Below are positions 18,970-28,405 of a DNA stretch of 64,000 bases, piece by piece. Where the stretch lies: the NCBI GenBank assembly GCA_015486055.1, contig WFSJ01000018.1, positions 160,179-224,178 of the forward strand. The letters are read 5' to 3'. The DNA comes from Acidobacteriota bacterium (GTDB lineage: Bacteria; Acidobacteriota; Aminicenantia; S016-38). Numbering within the stretch: the stretch's first letter is position 1; each line of letters starts with the position of its first letter. The translations under genes were made by a program, and so were the position numbers. The notes beneath the pieces were generated by a model. The model had not been told where the DNA came from, did not search any database, and saw nothing but the letters and a program-made list of their open reading frames with translations.

Positions 18970-19829
18970 GAATATATGCGGTAGGAGGAAAAGGTGGCGT
19001 TGGAAAAACAACAGTTGCCTGCTTTCTTTCCCTTCTCCTTGCAAAAAAAGGTAAGACTCTTATAATTTCCACTGATCTTGCTCATTCAATTAAAGACTTT
19101 TTTTCGATAAAGGAAAGTTCTCAGGAGTTTAGGATATCTGAAAGTTTCATCGGCTATGAGCCAGATGCAAGGGAAGGATTGAGGAAATACATAAGTGGGA
19201 TAGAGGAAAAAACGAGGAGAAATTTTTCTCCAATAGTGTTTGAGGATTTTAAGCCTTTCCTGAATTTCTCCTCCAAGGATCCATCTAACTACGATCTTAT
19301 CCTATATGAAAAGCTGAAGGAGAAGGTAATTAAAGGGGATTATCAATTTATTGTTGTTGACACAGCGGCAACAGGGCAGGTCCTTAAATTCCTTTCCCTC
19401 CCCCAGAGGCTTCTTATATGGTATGGTCTCCTTTTGAAATGGAGGAAGAAATATGTAGCTTTGAGGGAGAAGATAAAGGGAAAACAAGAGGACGAGTTAC
19501 TTTCCATGGCAGAGAAGAAAAAAAAGGAGGCAGAGGAAGCAAAGAAGAAACTCGGAGAGATGGAATTCATCTGGGTGTTTGAGCCAGGGACACTTTCTAT
19601 AAAAGAATCCCTCAGGGCAATGGAGGAGATGAAAGGCAGGGTGAAACTTAGAGCCCTTGTCGCAAACAGATTTAGTGGGGAAAATAGGCTCGTAGAAACT
19701 GTGGTTAAGAGAGGAAGGAACCTTTTCGGGGAGGTAAACCTGATAAAAATTCCTTCCTTTGAGGAGGAACCTTTTCCAGGTACAACGCAGGGAGAACAAT
19801 TTAAGGATTACCTTAAAAATTTAACCTGA
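18966..19829 (+). CDS. ArsA/GET3-family (SIMIBI) ATPase
   Basis: GGKGGVGKTTVACFLSLLLAKKGKTLIISTDLAHSI deviant Walker A; VVDTAATGQVLKFLSLP; start taken at ATG 18966. Confidence 0.9.
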   Translation: MRIYAVGGKGGVGKTTVACFLSLLLAKKGKTLIISTDLAHSIKDFFSIKESSQEFRISESFIGYEPDAREGLRKYISGIEEKTRRNFSPIVFEDFKPFLNFSSKDPSNYDLILYEKLKEKVIKGDYQFIVVDTAATGQVLKFLSLPQRLLIWYGLLLKWRKKYVALREKIKGKQEDELLSMAEKKKKEAEEAKKKLGEMEFIWVFEPGTLSIKESLRAMEEMKGRVKLRALVANRFSGENRLVETVVKRGRNLFGEVNLIKIPSFEEEPFPGTTQGEQFKDYLKNLT

Positions 19830-19878
19830 CCGTAAAAACTTGACTCAGAGCGAAATTTTCCTATATCCTTGATTTCCA

Positions 19879-20976
19879 ATGAACAAGAAATACAAGTGGA
19901 TGCTTGACCTTCTCCTTCTGCTTGTTTTCCTATATATTTTCTTTGTTTCAATTGAACTTATTGGAGAAGGATTCAAGTTCCTGGGTAAAGGGTTTGCAGA
20001 GAGCCTTTTTAGGGCAACATCAAACCCATTGGTTGGTCTTGTAATAGGAATTCTTGCAACCTCCATAGTTCAGAGCTCCTCAACAACAACATCAACTGTT
20101 GTAGGTATGGTTGCTGGAGGGGTTATTTCCATAAGGAATGCAATTCCAATGGTAATGGGCGCCAACATCGGGACTACAATCACAAATACTCTTGTATCCC
20201 TTGCACATATAACAAGAAAGCAGGAATTCAAAAGGGCCTTTGCAGGGGCTACAATGCACGATTTCTTCAACCTTCTCTCTGTTGCGATTATTCTTCCCAT
20301 AGAAACTCAGGTCCATTTCCTTGAGAGAGGTGCCCTTATCCTTACATCAGGCTTTAAGGGAATAGGGGGAATGACACTTATAAGCCCTATAAAGGCCATT
20401 GTAAAACCTGTGATTCAAGTTTTAATGCACCTTTTTGGTATGCTTCCCTTCAGCAGGGGTCTTACATTTGGAATAATAGAGACTATTGCGCTTATTGTCC
20501 TTTTCATATCTTTGAGGCAGATGGTCATGCTTCTTAAGGGGATATTTCTTCAAAAGATAGAGGGTTTCTTTGACTCTTATATATTCAAAAATACATGGCA
20601 GTCGCTTTTCTGGGGATTTTTTATTACCTCAATAGTTCAGTCAAGCTCAATGACTACATCTCTTTTGATTCCCCTTATAGCTGGGGAGATAGTGACCGTG
20701 GAGGCCGCCTTCCCCTTTACTCTCGGGGCAAACATAGGAACTACATTCACTGCTATAATGGCATCCTTTGCAACACATAACCCTGCAGCCATAACAGTTG
20801 CATTTACCCATCTTCTTTTCAATATTACCGGAACTGCCATCTTCCTTCCATTGAAAAGAATTCCTATCTTTCTCGCAAAGCAGCTTGCCCTACTTGCCTA
20901 TAATAAAAGGATTCTGGCAATCCTATATGTTATTGTGGTATTTTTCATAATACCACTGGCTATAATATTCTTATAG
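19879..20976 (+). CDS. Na+/phosphate cotransporter (NptA/PNaS family)
   Basis: Two inverted QSSS motifs: SIVQSSSTTTSTVVG and SIVQSSSMTTSLLIP; GANIGTT repeated. Confidence 0.93.
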   Translation: MNKKYKWMLDLLLLLVFLYIFFVSIELIGEGFKFLGKGFAESLFRATSNPLVGLVIGILATSIVQSSSTTTSTVVGMVAGGVISIRNAIPMVMGANIGTTITNTLVSLAHITRKQEFKRAFAGATMHDFFNLLSVAIILPIETQVHFLERGALILTSGFKGIGGMTLISPIKAIVKPVIQVLMHLFGMLPFSRGLTFGIIETIALIVLFISLRQMVMLLKGIFLQKIEGFFDSYIFKNTWQSLFWGFFITSIVQSSSMTTSLLIPLIAGEIVTVEAAFPFTLGANIGTTFTAIMASFATHNPAAITVAFTHLLFNITGTAIFLPLKRIPIFLAKQLALLAYNKRILAILYVIVVFFIIPLAIIFL

Positions 20977-20984
20977 GAGGAGAT

Positions 20985-21635
20985 ATGTTCAGGAAACTTA
21001 TCGAGGTACTTAAGAAAGGGGATCTCATGAGCCAGGCTATTGAAGAATCCTACGATATGTTTGAAAAAAGTGTATCTATTTTCGAGATGATAGCGCTTTA
21101 CTTTATGGGGAAGCCTCTGAGAGAAGGGTTTAATGTTTATAAGGAGGATCAGGAGTTGAATAACATGGAGAGAAGGATAAGAAAGAAGACACTGGAGCAC
21201 CTTTCTATAAACCCCAAGCAGGACACGATAGGGGCACTCGTTCTTTCCACTGTTATAGTCCACATGGAGAGAATAGGGGATTACTCAAAGAACATATATG
21301 AACTTGCCAAAAAGGATTGCCATACAAAAGATTGCAAATATTACAAAGAAGGTGAGTCCCTTTCACTTAGGCTTATTCAAATTTGTAAGAGGGCAGTAGA
21401 AATATATAGGAACTCAAAGGCAGAGGAAGCTAAAAATCTCATATCGGTTCTTGATGGTATTAAAAAGGAATGCGAAAAGAATATAGATGGAATAATGGAG
21501 GAAGAGGATATATCAATAAAAAATGCTATAGTTTATTCCCTTTATTTTAGATATCTTAAGAGAGTGACAGCTCATACAATGGATATATTGACCTCTATTT
21601 GGCAGCCATTCACCCTGATTGATTTTTATAAATAG
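20985..21635 (+). CDS. PhoU-like domain protein
   Basis: Helical protein after the Na/Pi transporter; HMERIGDYSKNIYELAKK is PhoU-like. Confidence 0.85.
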   Translation: MFRKLIEVLKKGDLMSQAIEESYDMFEKSVSIFEMIALYFMGKPLREGFNVYKEDQELNNMERRIRKKTLEHLSINPKQDTIGALVLSTVIVHMERIGDYSKNIYELAKKDCHTKDCKYYKEGESLSLRLIQICKRAVEIYRNSKAEEAKNLISVLDGIKKECEKNIDGIMEEEDISIKNAIVYSLYFRYLKRVTAHTMDILTSIWQPFTLIDFYK

Positions 21636-22192
21636 TGAGAAGGGAAAAGATAGAGAGGGTTATTTCTGAAAGATGGGCAGGACTTGCGGTGGTAATGGAA
21701 GAGGTTAAAAACTCTCACAATATTTCAGCAGTGCTCAGGACAGCAGATGCTTCAGGGATTCAAAAGGTTTATATAATTGACCCCTTATTTGAAAGTTTGA
21801 GAGTGAATGATGCTATATCAACGGGTGCGGAGAAATGGATTACGATCGAAACCTACTATTCCCCTAAGCTTTGCTTTAAAGCTTTAAGAGAAAGGGGATT
21901 TAGAATAGTTGCAACATCTCTCAGGGAAGATGCGATATCAATATATAATTATGACTTTAAGAGAAAGGTTGCAATAGTATTTGGAAATGAGAAAAACGGG
22001 ATAAGAAAATCCACTTTACGCATGGCAGATGACCTTATAAAAATTCCAATGAGGGGGATGGTTCAGAGCTTGAACATTTCTGTGTCGGTGGGGATTATAG
22101 CTTTTGAAGCCTTGAGGCAAAGAATTGAATCTGGCTATAGAGACCCTTTGCCCAGGGAGGAGATTGAAAGGCTCATAAAGGAACTTGAATGA
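21635..22192 (+). CDS. trmH: tRNA (guanosine-2'-O)-methyltransferase, SpoU/TrmH family
   Basis: NSHNISAVLRTADASGIQKVYIID, VFGNEKNGI, IPMRGMVQSLNISVSVGI. Confidence 0.92.
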   Translation: MRREKIERVISERWAGLAVVMEEVKNSHNISAVLRTADASGIQKVYIIDPLFESLRVNDAISTGAEKWITIETYYSPKLCFKALRERGFRIVATSLREDAISIYNYDFKRKVAIVFGNEKNGIRKSTLRMADDLIKIPMRGMVQSLNISVSVGIIAFEALRQRIESGYRDPLPREEIERLIKELE

Positions 22193-23034
22193 AAATTTGC
22201 GGTTTTACAATAATAAGAAATGCTGTGCTGTTTGACTATCCATTTATCGAATCAATAGGATCCCTCCTGCCATTAGTTGATAAAATGGTTGTAAACTACG
22301 GGAAAAGCAGTGATAATACCCTTGAGCTTATAAAATCCATAGGTTCGAAAAAAATAGAGATATTGGAGAGGGAATGGGATATGAACATGAGGGAGGGGGG
22401 AAAGTTACTTGCCTACGAGACTAATAAGGCATTGGAAAGGTGTCAGGGAGATTGGGCTTTTTATCTTCAGGGTGACGAGATCCTTCATGAGGGTGAATAC
22501 GAAGGTATTTTAAATTCGGCCAAGGGGGATCTTAACACTGAGATTGAGGCACTTTCCTTCAGATATATCCATTTTGAGGCAAGCTATGGCTTTTATAATC
22601 CTTTTAGATACAGACGGGCAATAAGGGCAATAAAACTCGGGAAAGGAATAATTTCGTGGGGAGATGCTGCAACCTTCAGGAAAGAGGACGGCTCAAGGCC
22701 AAAGACAGAAAAAATCCCTGCGCATGTTTATCATTATGGTTGGGTAAAAAGCCCTGAGAAGATGCTGTTTAAGATGAGGGAATTTGAGAAGTTGTATCAC
22801 CGTGACCCCTATATTGATAAGAAGTACAGGGAAAGGATAAGATATGAGTTTCCCAATTTGCCTGTTCTTAAAAAATTCAGGGGCACACATCCAGCAATTA
22901 TGAAAGATAGAATAGAGAAAAAAAACTGGAAGGTCCCGATGCCGAAATTTCGCCTTCCGATACTTCTTCGCTCAAGAACATATTACATTCTTCTTCATAA
23001 ATGGGGAATTCTCAAGGGCGATTGGTCCGGATAA
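22189..23034 (+). CDS. Glycosyltransferase family 2-like protein
   Basis: FTIIRNAVLFDYPFIESIGS, NYGKSSDNTLELIKS, GDWAFYLQGDEILHE. Confidence 0.85.
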   Translation: MKICGFTIIRNAVLFDYPFIESIGSLLPLVDKMVVNYGKSSDNTLELIKSIGSKKIEILEREWDMNMREGGKLLAYETNKALERCQGDWAFYLQGDEILHEGEYEGILNSAKGDLNTEIEALSFRYIHFEASYGFYNPFRYRRAIRAIKLGKGIISWGDAATFRKEDGSRPKTEKIPAHVYHYGWVKSPEKMLFKMREFEKLYHRDPYIDKKYRERIRYEFPNLPVLKKFRGTHPAIMKDRIEKKNWKVPMPKFRLPILLRSRTYYILLHKWGILKGDWSG

Positions 23035-23600
23035 ACACCTTTTCTAAGTATTTTCGGTGGTATGGCTGTGAAATCTATTATTGTTGAAGAAATAGTACCC
23101 CCGGGTTTTCCCAAGATTACAAGGTCAACCATCTTTGAGAAAAAGGAGATGGATTCCCGAGTGGAGTGCAGAATGCCAGGCGGATTGGCGCTTGTTGAGG
23201 CAAGGGGAGCATTTGCTTCCTTTAAGATCATTAATGTTAAAGGATCGAAAGGTATTCTCATGGCAATTTTTCCTTCTTTTGTTGTGTAAGGAAATTTCCT
23301 CTTTGACCAAAGAATAGCTGTTATTGGATGCTTAATGAAATCTTCCCATATTTCCTTCAAAGAGTAGGGAATGTATTTTACAAGCTGGAAAAATTGTTCC
23401 TGATTAGCCAATACCAAGAAAGGTTTTCCTACGCTTCTTCCTTTCAAGAGGGCAAGAATTCTTAAAGGGCGAAGTTTAAAGGCATGAGTTGCAAGGCCGT
23501 ATACTGTGTCCGTAGGATGAAGTATTATTCCTCCCTTCTTTATAACCTCACCAGCCCTCTTCCAGGATTCTTTATTTCTTGCTTTTAAATATATCCCCAA
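22995..23600 (-). CDS. Threonylcarbamoyl-AMP synthase (Sua5/YciO/YrdC family)
   Basis: GGIILHPTDTVYGLATHA, LKGRSVGKPFLVLA, PLASTSANPPG. Confidence 0.92.
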   Translation of the reverse strand: MGIYLKARNKESWKRAGEVIKKGGIILHPTDTVYGLATHAFKLRPLRILALLKGRSVGKPFLVLANQEQFFQLVKYIPYSLKEIWEDFIKHPITAILWSKRKFPYTTKEGKIAMRIPFDPLTLMILKEANAPLASTSANPPGILHSTRESISFFSKMVDLVILGKPGGTISSTIIDFTAIPPKILRKGVYPDQSPLRIPHL

Positions 23601-24411
23601 GGCTTAAAATTGTTCTCCCATCTGTGATTATCGTCTGGATTGTTGGAGCCAGCCTCTTTATATATTCATACCTTATGAGCTCGGGATTCTTAGCAAGGGC
23701 TTCCCCCTTCAGTTTTAAGGCCTCTGCTTCACCCTGTGCCTCTATGATCTTTCTCTTTTTTTCCATTCCTTCCTTTTCAAGAACATATTTCATCCTCTGG
23801 GCTTCTTGTTGTGCTATCTGCTTTTTCTCAATTGCCTTTTCAAACTCAGGGGTAAATCTGACGTCTCTTAAAAGGACCTCATCAAGGATTATGTAATTTT
23901 CTGAGAATCTCTTTCGCAAATTTTCCTCTATGGTATTTTGAATATATTCTCTTTTGCCAGAATACACTTCCTCCACAGAGTATTCCGAAATTGTCAGCCT
24001 TGAAATGCTCCTTACCTGTGGTCTTACAACCTTGTTTATGTAAGCCTTACCTATTTTTTTGTGGAGGTAAATAAGTTTTTCGGGGTCTGGATGGAAACGA
24101 ACTGATATGTCTAAGTAAACAACTAAACCTTCCTTTGTAAGAGCTTTCAGGCTATCATCTCCTTTGACTTCCCCTTCCCATTTGGTTTTGCTCATTGTGT
24201 AAGTCTTTATCTTGACATCATAGATTGTAGGTTTATCCACAAAGGGCTTAAGTATGTGGAATCCCTCGTCAAGAACCCTCAAGTTCCCTGAGATCTTGTT
24301 GAATACGACAGCCCTCTCCCCGGGGTCTATTATTATATAGGCCTTAAAGAAGAACATCGCCAAAAGTATGATTATTACCGTGAAACTTCCTATTCTTAGA
24401 TAATTTTTCAT
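23572..24411 (-). CDS. SPFH/prohibitin-like membrane protein
   Basis: N-terminal TM; IDPGERAVVFNKISG; KKQIAQQEAQRMKYVLEKEGMEKKRKIIEAQGEAEALKLKGEAL. Confidence 0.93.
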   Translation of the reverse strand: MKNYLRIGSFTVIIILLAMFFFKAYIIIDPGERAVVFNKISGNLRVLDEGFHILKPFVDKPTIYDVKIKTYTMSKTKWEGEVKGDDSLKALTKEGLVVYLDISVRFHPDPEKLIYLHKKIGKAYINKVVRPQVRSISRLTISEYSVEEVYSGKREYIQNTIEENLRKRFSENYIILDEVLLRDVRFTPEFEKAIEKKQIAQQEAQRMKYVLEKEGMEKKRKIIEAQGEAEALKLKGEALAKNPELIRYEYIKRLAPTIQTIITDGRTILSLGDIFKSKK

Positions 24412-24415
24412 GATT

Positions 24416-24946
24416 TTAATCCTCCAGTATTTCTTCTATATTAAAAAGGGAAGAGAAGCGGTATTTTTCGCCTATTTTCTTTCCTCCACCCCTATCTATT
24501 ACAGCAAAGCAGTGCAAAATTTTCCCTCCTTCTTCCTCCACAGCTTTAGCAGCGGAAAGAAGAGAGCTCCCAGTTGTTATTACATCCTCAAGAAGGGCTA
24601 CTTTTATGCCTTTCTCCATCCATCCCTCTATTTTTTTCCCTCTTCCGTGAGATTTTCTTTCTTTCCTCACAAGGAAGCCTTTTAAAGGGTTTCCCTTTAT
24701 CTGGCTCATAAGTATTATCCCTGATACAAGGGGGTCTGCACCTATACTCATGCCTCCCACTGCTTCAACCCCCTGAACTTTTTCTATTTCCTTTAAAAGC
24801 AGTGAAGAAAGAAGAAAAAGTCCTTCTGGATGAAGACTTGCCATCCTTGCATCCAGGTAATATTTTGAATGAAGGCCTGAGGATAGAATGAAATCACCTT
24901 TTTTAAGAGAAAGCTCCCTCAAAATTTCCTTAATCCTTGTCCTCAT
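24416..24946 (-). CDS. pyrE: Orotate phosphoribosyltransferase
   Basis: FILSSGLHSKYYLDAR, GGMSIGADPLVSGI, VALLEDVITTGSSLLSA. Confidence 0.93.
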   Translation of the reverse strand: MRTRIKEILRELSLKKGDFILSSGLHSKYYLDARMASLHPEGLFLLSSLLLKEIEKVQGVEAVGGMSIGADPLVSGIILMSQIKGNPLKGFLVRKERKSHGRGKKIEGWMEKGIKVALLEDVITTGSSLLSAAKAVEEEGGKILHCFAVIDRGGGKKIGEKYRFSSLFNIEEILED

Positions 24947-25406
24947 TTTTCATTCTCCATAATTTTTCACCAAGGAGTTCCCCTATCTGTTCGAGATACG
25001 CCAAATCCTCTTTCGAGAAGTTTTCTCCTATTTTCCTCTTCGAAACCTCTATAACTCCCAGTGCGCTTTCACCTTTTATAATGGGGGCAGCTATAAGTTT
25101 CTTGATTGGCTCGCTATCCTTAGATAATTTTTCAAAGAAGGACAGGTGCTTTAAATTTTGAAAGTTGTTGGATATGAATCCTACCTTTGTTTTAAATACC
25201 TTTGTTGCCATTGAATCAGATGCATTTAATGGGATAGCACCTGAATCCCTTAGTTCCTTTGGGTAGACGAATTTAAGTGTATCAGATTTACTTTCAAACA
25301 GGAGAACAGCTACTTCTCCTTTCCCTACATTTAGGTTGGATTTTATTATATCAATCACTATTTCAATGGCTTCTACCTCATTTTTTGCCCTTACTAATTC
25401 CTCCAT
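24930..25406 (-). CDS. GAF-domain-like protein
   Basis: APIIKGESALGVIEVSKRKIGENFSKEDLAYLEQIGELLG. Confidence 0.75.
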   Translation of the reverse strand: MEELVRAKNEVEAIEIVIDIIKSNLNVGKGEVAVLLFESKSDTLKFVYPKELRDSGAIPLNASDSMATKVFKTKVGFISNNFQNLKHLSFFEKLSKDSEPIKKLIAAPIIKGESALGVIEVSKRKIGENFSKEDLAYLEQIGELLGEKLWRMKNEDKD

Positions 25407-27258
25407 AATTCCTCCTTATCTCAGTCCCCGGGTAAAAGAAAGAAAGAATTTCCCTGTAGTTTTTTCCCTTCTTCGCTTTCCTTATTGCCCCGAGCTGACA
25501 CATTCCCACTCCATTGCCTTCTCCTCTTCCGCAAAAGAAAAACCCCGATATATTCCCATCTTCATCATATTCCCTATCAATTATAAACCATGTAGATGGA
25601 AGGGAGAGTGCCTCCATTATTTCCTTGCCTTCAAGGGAATAGGAATGATCGTCTTCCATTATACTTAACTTGCTAACCCTCCCCGTTGATGTCCTTTCAG
25701 AAACTCTGAGGTCCCGAAGCTCCTCAATTGGAAGATAGCTCTGGATTCTTTTTCTAAGTGAATCTGAGGAGTATTTTTTTCTCCATATCCTCTCCTCTCC
25801 ATTTCCTGAATAACCGTTCTCGGCTATGGCAGAGATTTTACCATTTTTATCCCTTATGAATTTCAGAGTTTCTCCATCAATTATCATGATTTTTTCAGCT
25901 GAGACAAGGCCTTCTTTACCATTCCTAAAGGTTTCTACATCCCTGACTTTTTCATTTTTTAGAAGGATTGTGTTATTAGAGATATGAACTTTTCCCTTTT
26001 CCCATTTTATTTTTCCAAGGACATCAAGGGCGCTGTAGAGGAAACTAGCTGCATCGCCTTCGGTAAGCTCTTTCTCTCTTATCTCATCCTCGTTTACAAT
26101 CCCAAGATCAATGAGGTATTCAAGTGGCTCGACGGTGTCGGAGGGCTTTATCTCCATTATCGTTTTGCCAAGTGCTCTGAGAAAGCCTATTTTCCCATCC
26201 TCCTCAATCGGAAGAAACTTCTTTGCCGAAATGTAAGAGGAGAAATTCCACAGCCATTTTTGGGCGGTTGCCTTATCAACTTCTCTGTCTTCATCATCAA
26301 TATCGAAGATGCCCAGAGCTTCTATCACATTAAGAGATGGGTCATAATGGTTATTTACCCCTTCTATGGTTTTCCATTTTCTATCCCAGCATTTACGGCT
26401 GGGAAGGTATGGAAGGCCCCCAGTTTCTGTTATCCCTCCACATGATAAGGTAAACGGAGTATAGGCGAGCTTTCCCTCATAAATTACTACTTCCCCTTTA
26501 GTTTGTTCCACTGCTCTTGAGAATAGAGGATTTTCCCCCTCTATCCCCTTATATTTGAAATCTTTCCCCTCCAGATTCCCGTTGAGATATTTATTGAGGG
26601 CAAGTGTTCTTAGAACTACAGCATTAGCTTTTAGAGCTTCAAAAGGGGAAGAAAAGGCGGGAAGATTTTTATAGCAGCCCTTTATGAAATCTTCAATTCC
26701 AACAAACTCTGTTACTTTAATTCCTCTTGCCCCCTGAGTCACAACAAAGTGGCCCCTGTATGGCTTTCCATCGATTTTTATAATATCTGGCCCAGGGTAA
26801 ATGTAAAACCTTTCCCCATAATGAATATTCTTTCCTTCGGAGAGTCTTATTGCGCTTTCCCCCTTTTCCCAGAGCTTGATGGGAAAACCTTTACCAATTC
26901 TCTTTATCTCTTTTAGTGCATTCCCTCTTGTGCTGTATTTACCATGAAGAAGGAGATAGTTCTTCTCAACTTTCAAAAAGAACTCCCCTATTCCCTTCTT
27001 TTTCTCGTCAGGGGATGAGAAACTCCCAATCTGAATTGAGTAATAGGACTCCCCAGGCAGTATAGAAGTAAAGGTCACTTTACCTGTTATCCTGAGCCTT
27101 TTCTTTCCGACTTTAATCAGAAAATTTCTTCCTGAAAATTCTGCCTTTTTGTCCCTGAGAATTATCACCCCAATCTCCCTTCTTTTTTTAGGAGTGATGG
27201 AAGTTGAGCAGAATGGGAGAAGGAATAATGTAAGAAAAATCAGCGAAAGTCTTTTCAT
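25378..27258 (-). CDS. SpoIID/LytB-domain secreted protein
   Basis: Signal peptide/lipobox-like FLLPFCS; GIEDFIKGCYKNLPAFSSPFEALKANAVVLRTLAL; ARGEGNGVGMCQLGA-type end (GRGEGNGVGMCQLGAIRKAKKG). Confidence 0.88.
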   Translation of the reverse strand: MKRLSLIFLTLFLLPFCSTSITPKKRREIGVIILRDKKAEFSGRNFLIKVGKKRLRITGKVTFTSILPGESYYSIQIGSFSSPDEKKKGIGEFFLKVEKNYLLLHGKYSTRGNALKEIKRIGKGFPIKLWEKGESAIRLSEGKNIHYGERFYIYPGPDIIKIDGKPYRGHFVVTQGARGIKVTEFVGIEDFIKGCYKNLPAFSSPFEALKANAVVLRTLALNKYLNGNLEGKDFKYKGIEGENPLFSRAVEQTKGEVVIYEGKLAYTPFTLSCGGITETGGLPYLPSRKCWDRKWKTIEGVNNHYDPSLNVIEALGIFDIDDEDREVDKATAQKWLWNFSSYISAKKFLPIEEDGKIGFLRALGKTIMEIKPSDTVEPLEYLIDLGIVNEDEIREKELTEGDAASFLYSALDVLGKIKWEKGKVHISNNTILLKNEKVRDVETFRNGKEGLVSAEKIMIIDGETLKFIRDKNGKISAIAENGYSGNGEERIWRKKYSSDSLRKRIQSYLPIEELRDLRVSERTSTGRVSKLSIMEDDHSYSLEGKEIMEALSLPSTWFIIDREYDEDGNISGFFFCGRGEGNGVGMCQLGAIRKAKKGKNYREILSFFYPGTEIRRNYGGISKGKK

Positions 27259-27986
27259 CTCCCCAAATTATAGTAAAAATATAGATGACCTACCAAGTTG
27301 ATATAAGGATAATCATGGGGAAGAGAAGGAAAAGGGAGAGAATTTTCCACTGCATCCTTTGCTGCCTCATCGTAGGCTTTAATCCCCGAAGGTCTTTCTA
27401 TTTCAAGAACAGGCACTTTCCCATCTTTTAAGACAATTATCCTTATGACGGATAAACCCTTTATCCCAAGTTCAAGTGCAAGGGGAGGATACCAGTTCTC
27501 TTTTATTTTTCTTATAACCTTCTCAGCCCAGGGCGTTATGTCATAAGTCCCAGACTCAAATACCGCTCCCCCTGTTGCACTGGCACCTCTTGGCCTGAAT
27601 TTTATTTCTCCCTTGGGTATAAATTTACCTATTTCCGATGGGGTAGCAAAACGAGAAGCATTTTTTTCGTTTCCTCTATTGTCCTCTGGCAGGTGATAAT
27701 TCCCCTCCCCTTTCTCTTTCCCGATGTAATTTTTTCCCTCTGTTCTTCCTCTTCCAAGGGGTTTAATTGGGCCTTTTGCTTTACTTCCAAAATTTCCTCC
27801 TCTTCTTTCCGAAGGCTCAGGTCGGGATAGTTTGGGGTAATAGGGCGGGATATAGGCATAAAGCCCTGCGATGTATTTCTTAGGTGTTTCCTTCTTTTTT
27901 GGCATCGGGAATCTTGGGGAAAGATTCAAAATGAAATAAAGGACTGTCAGATGAAGGAGAACGGAGACAAGCAAAGCCCTTCTCAT
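27255..27986 (-). CDS. TonB-family energy transducer C-terminal domain protein
   Basis: Single N-terminal TM, Pro/Gly-rich linker, VIRKIKENWYPPLALELGIKGLSVIRIIVLKDGKVPVLEIERPSGIKAYDEAAKDAV. Confidence 0.88.
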   Translation of the reverse strand: MRRALLVSVLLHLTVLYFILNLSPRFPMPKKKETPKKYIAGLYAYIPPYYPKLSRPEPSERRGGNFGSKAKGPIKPLGRGRTEGKNYIGKEKGEGNYHLPEDNRGNEKNASRFATPSEIGKFIPKGEIKFRPRGASATGGAVFESGTYDITPWAEKVIRKIKENWYPPLALELGIKGLSVIRIIVLKDGKVPVLEIERPSGIKAYDEAAKDAVENSLPFPSLPHDYPYINLVGHLYFYYNLGR

Positions 27987-28002
27987 AATTCCATTCTAAA
28001 CC

Positions 28003-28030
28003 TTGACAAAAGACCTTTTCAATCTATAAT
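28003..28030 (+). promoter_or_regulatory. Near-consensus sigma70 promoter TTGACA-N16-TATAAT for the HU gene and tRNA-Val
   Basis: TTGACA at 28003-28008 and TATAAT at 28025-28030, 16-bp spacer, 20 bp before the HU ATG. Confidence 0.8.
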
Positions 28031-28049
28031 AACTAAATGGGAGGTTCTG

Positions 28050-28322
28050 ATGATAAAGGAAGATCTTTTGAGGAAAATTGTTAAAGACTCTTATCTTACA
28101 AAAAAAGAAGCTTCTCAGTTTGTCATGCTTGCTCTTGAAGCTATAAAGGAAGCTCTTTCTAAAGGGGAAAGGGTTACCTTTGTAGGATTCGGAAGTTTTT
28201 ATGTTTGTGAAAGAAAGGAGAGAAGAGGCAGAAACCCCAAGACAGGCGAAGTGCTTGAAATCCCAGCAAAAAGAGTGGTAAAATTCGTTCCTGGAAAGGC
28301 GCTGAAAGAGTCTATAAAATAG
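28050..28322 (+). CDS. HU/IHF-family DNA-binding protein
   Basis: Start placed at ATG 28050 because a promoter lies inside the longer ORF from 27951; VTFVGFGSFYVCERKERRGRNPKTGEVLEIPAKRVVKFVPGKALKE. Confidence 0.95.
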   Translation: MIKEDLLRKIVKDSYLTKKEASQFVMLALEAIKEALSKGERVTFVGFGSFYVCERKERRGRNPKTGEVLEIPAKRVVKFVPGKALKESIK

Positions 28323-28392
28323 GCGCGTAGCTCAGTGGGAGAGCACTTGCTTGACGCGCAAGGGGTCGGCGGTTCAATCCCGCCCGCGCCTA
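28321..28392 (+). tRNA. tRNA-Val(GAC)
   Basis: Acceptor AGGCGCG/CGCGCCT; TAGCTCAGTGGGAGAGC D-arm; anticodon arm CTTGC-TTGACGC-GCAAG; GGTTCAATCC T-arm. Confidence 0.93.
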
Positions 28393-28405
28393 TTTCTTCA
28401 TTGAT

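Noticed and set aside
27951-28049. N-terminal extension of the HU ORF
   Set aside because: It contains the -35 and -10 elements at 28003-28030 and overlaps the start of the divergent TonB-family gene; HU homology begins at ATG 28050
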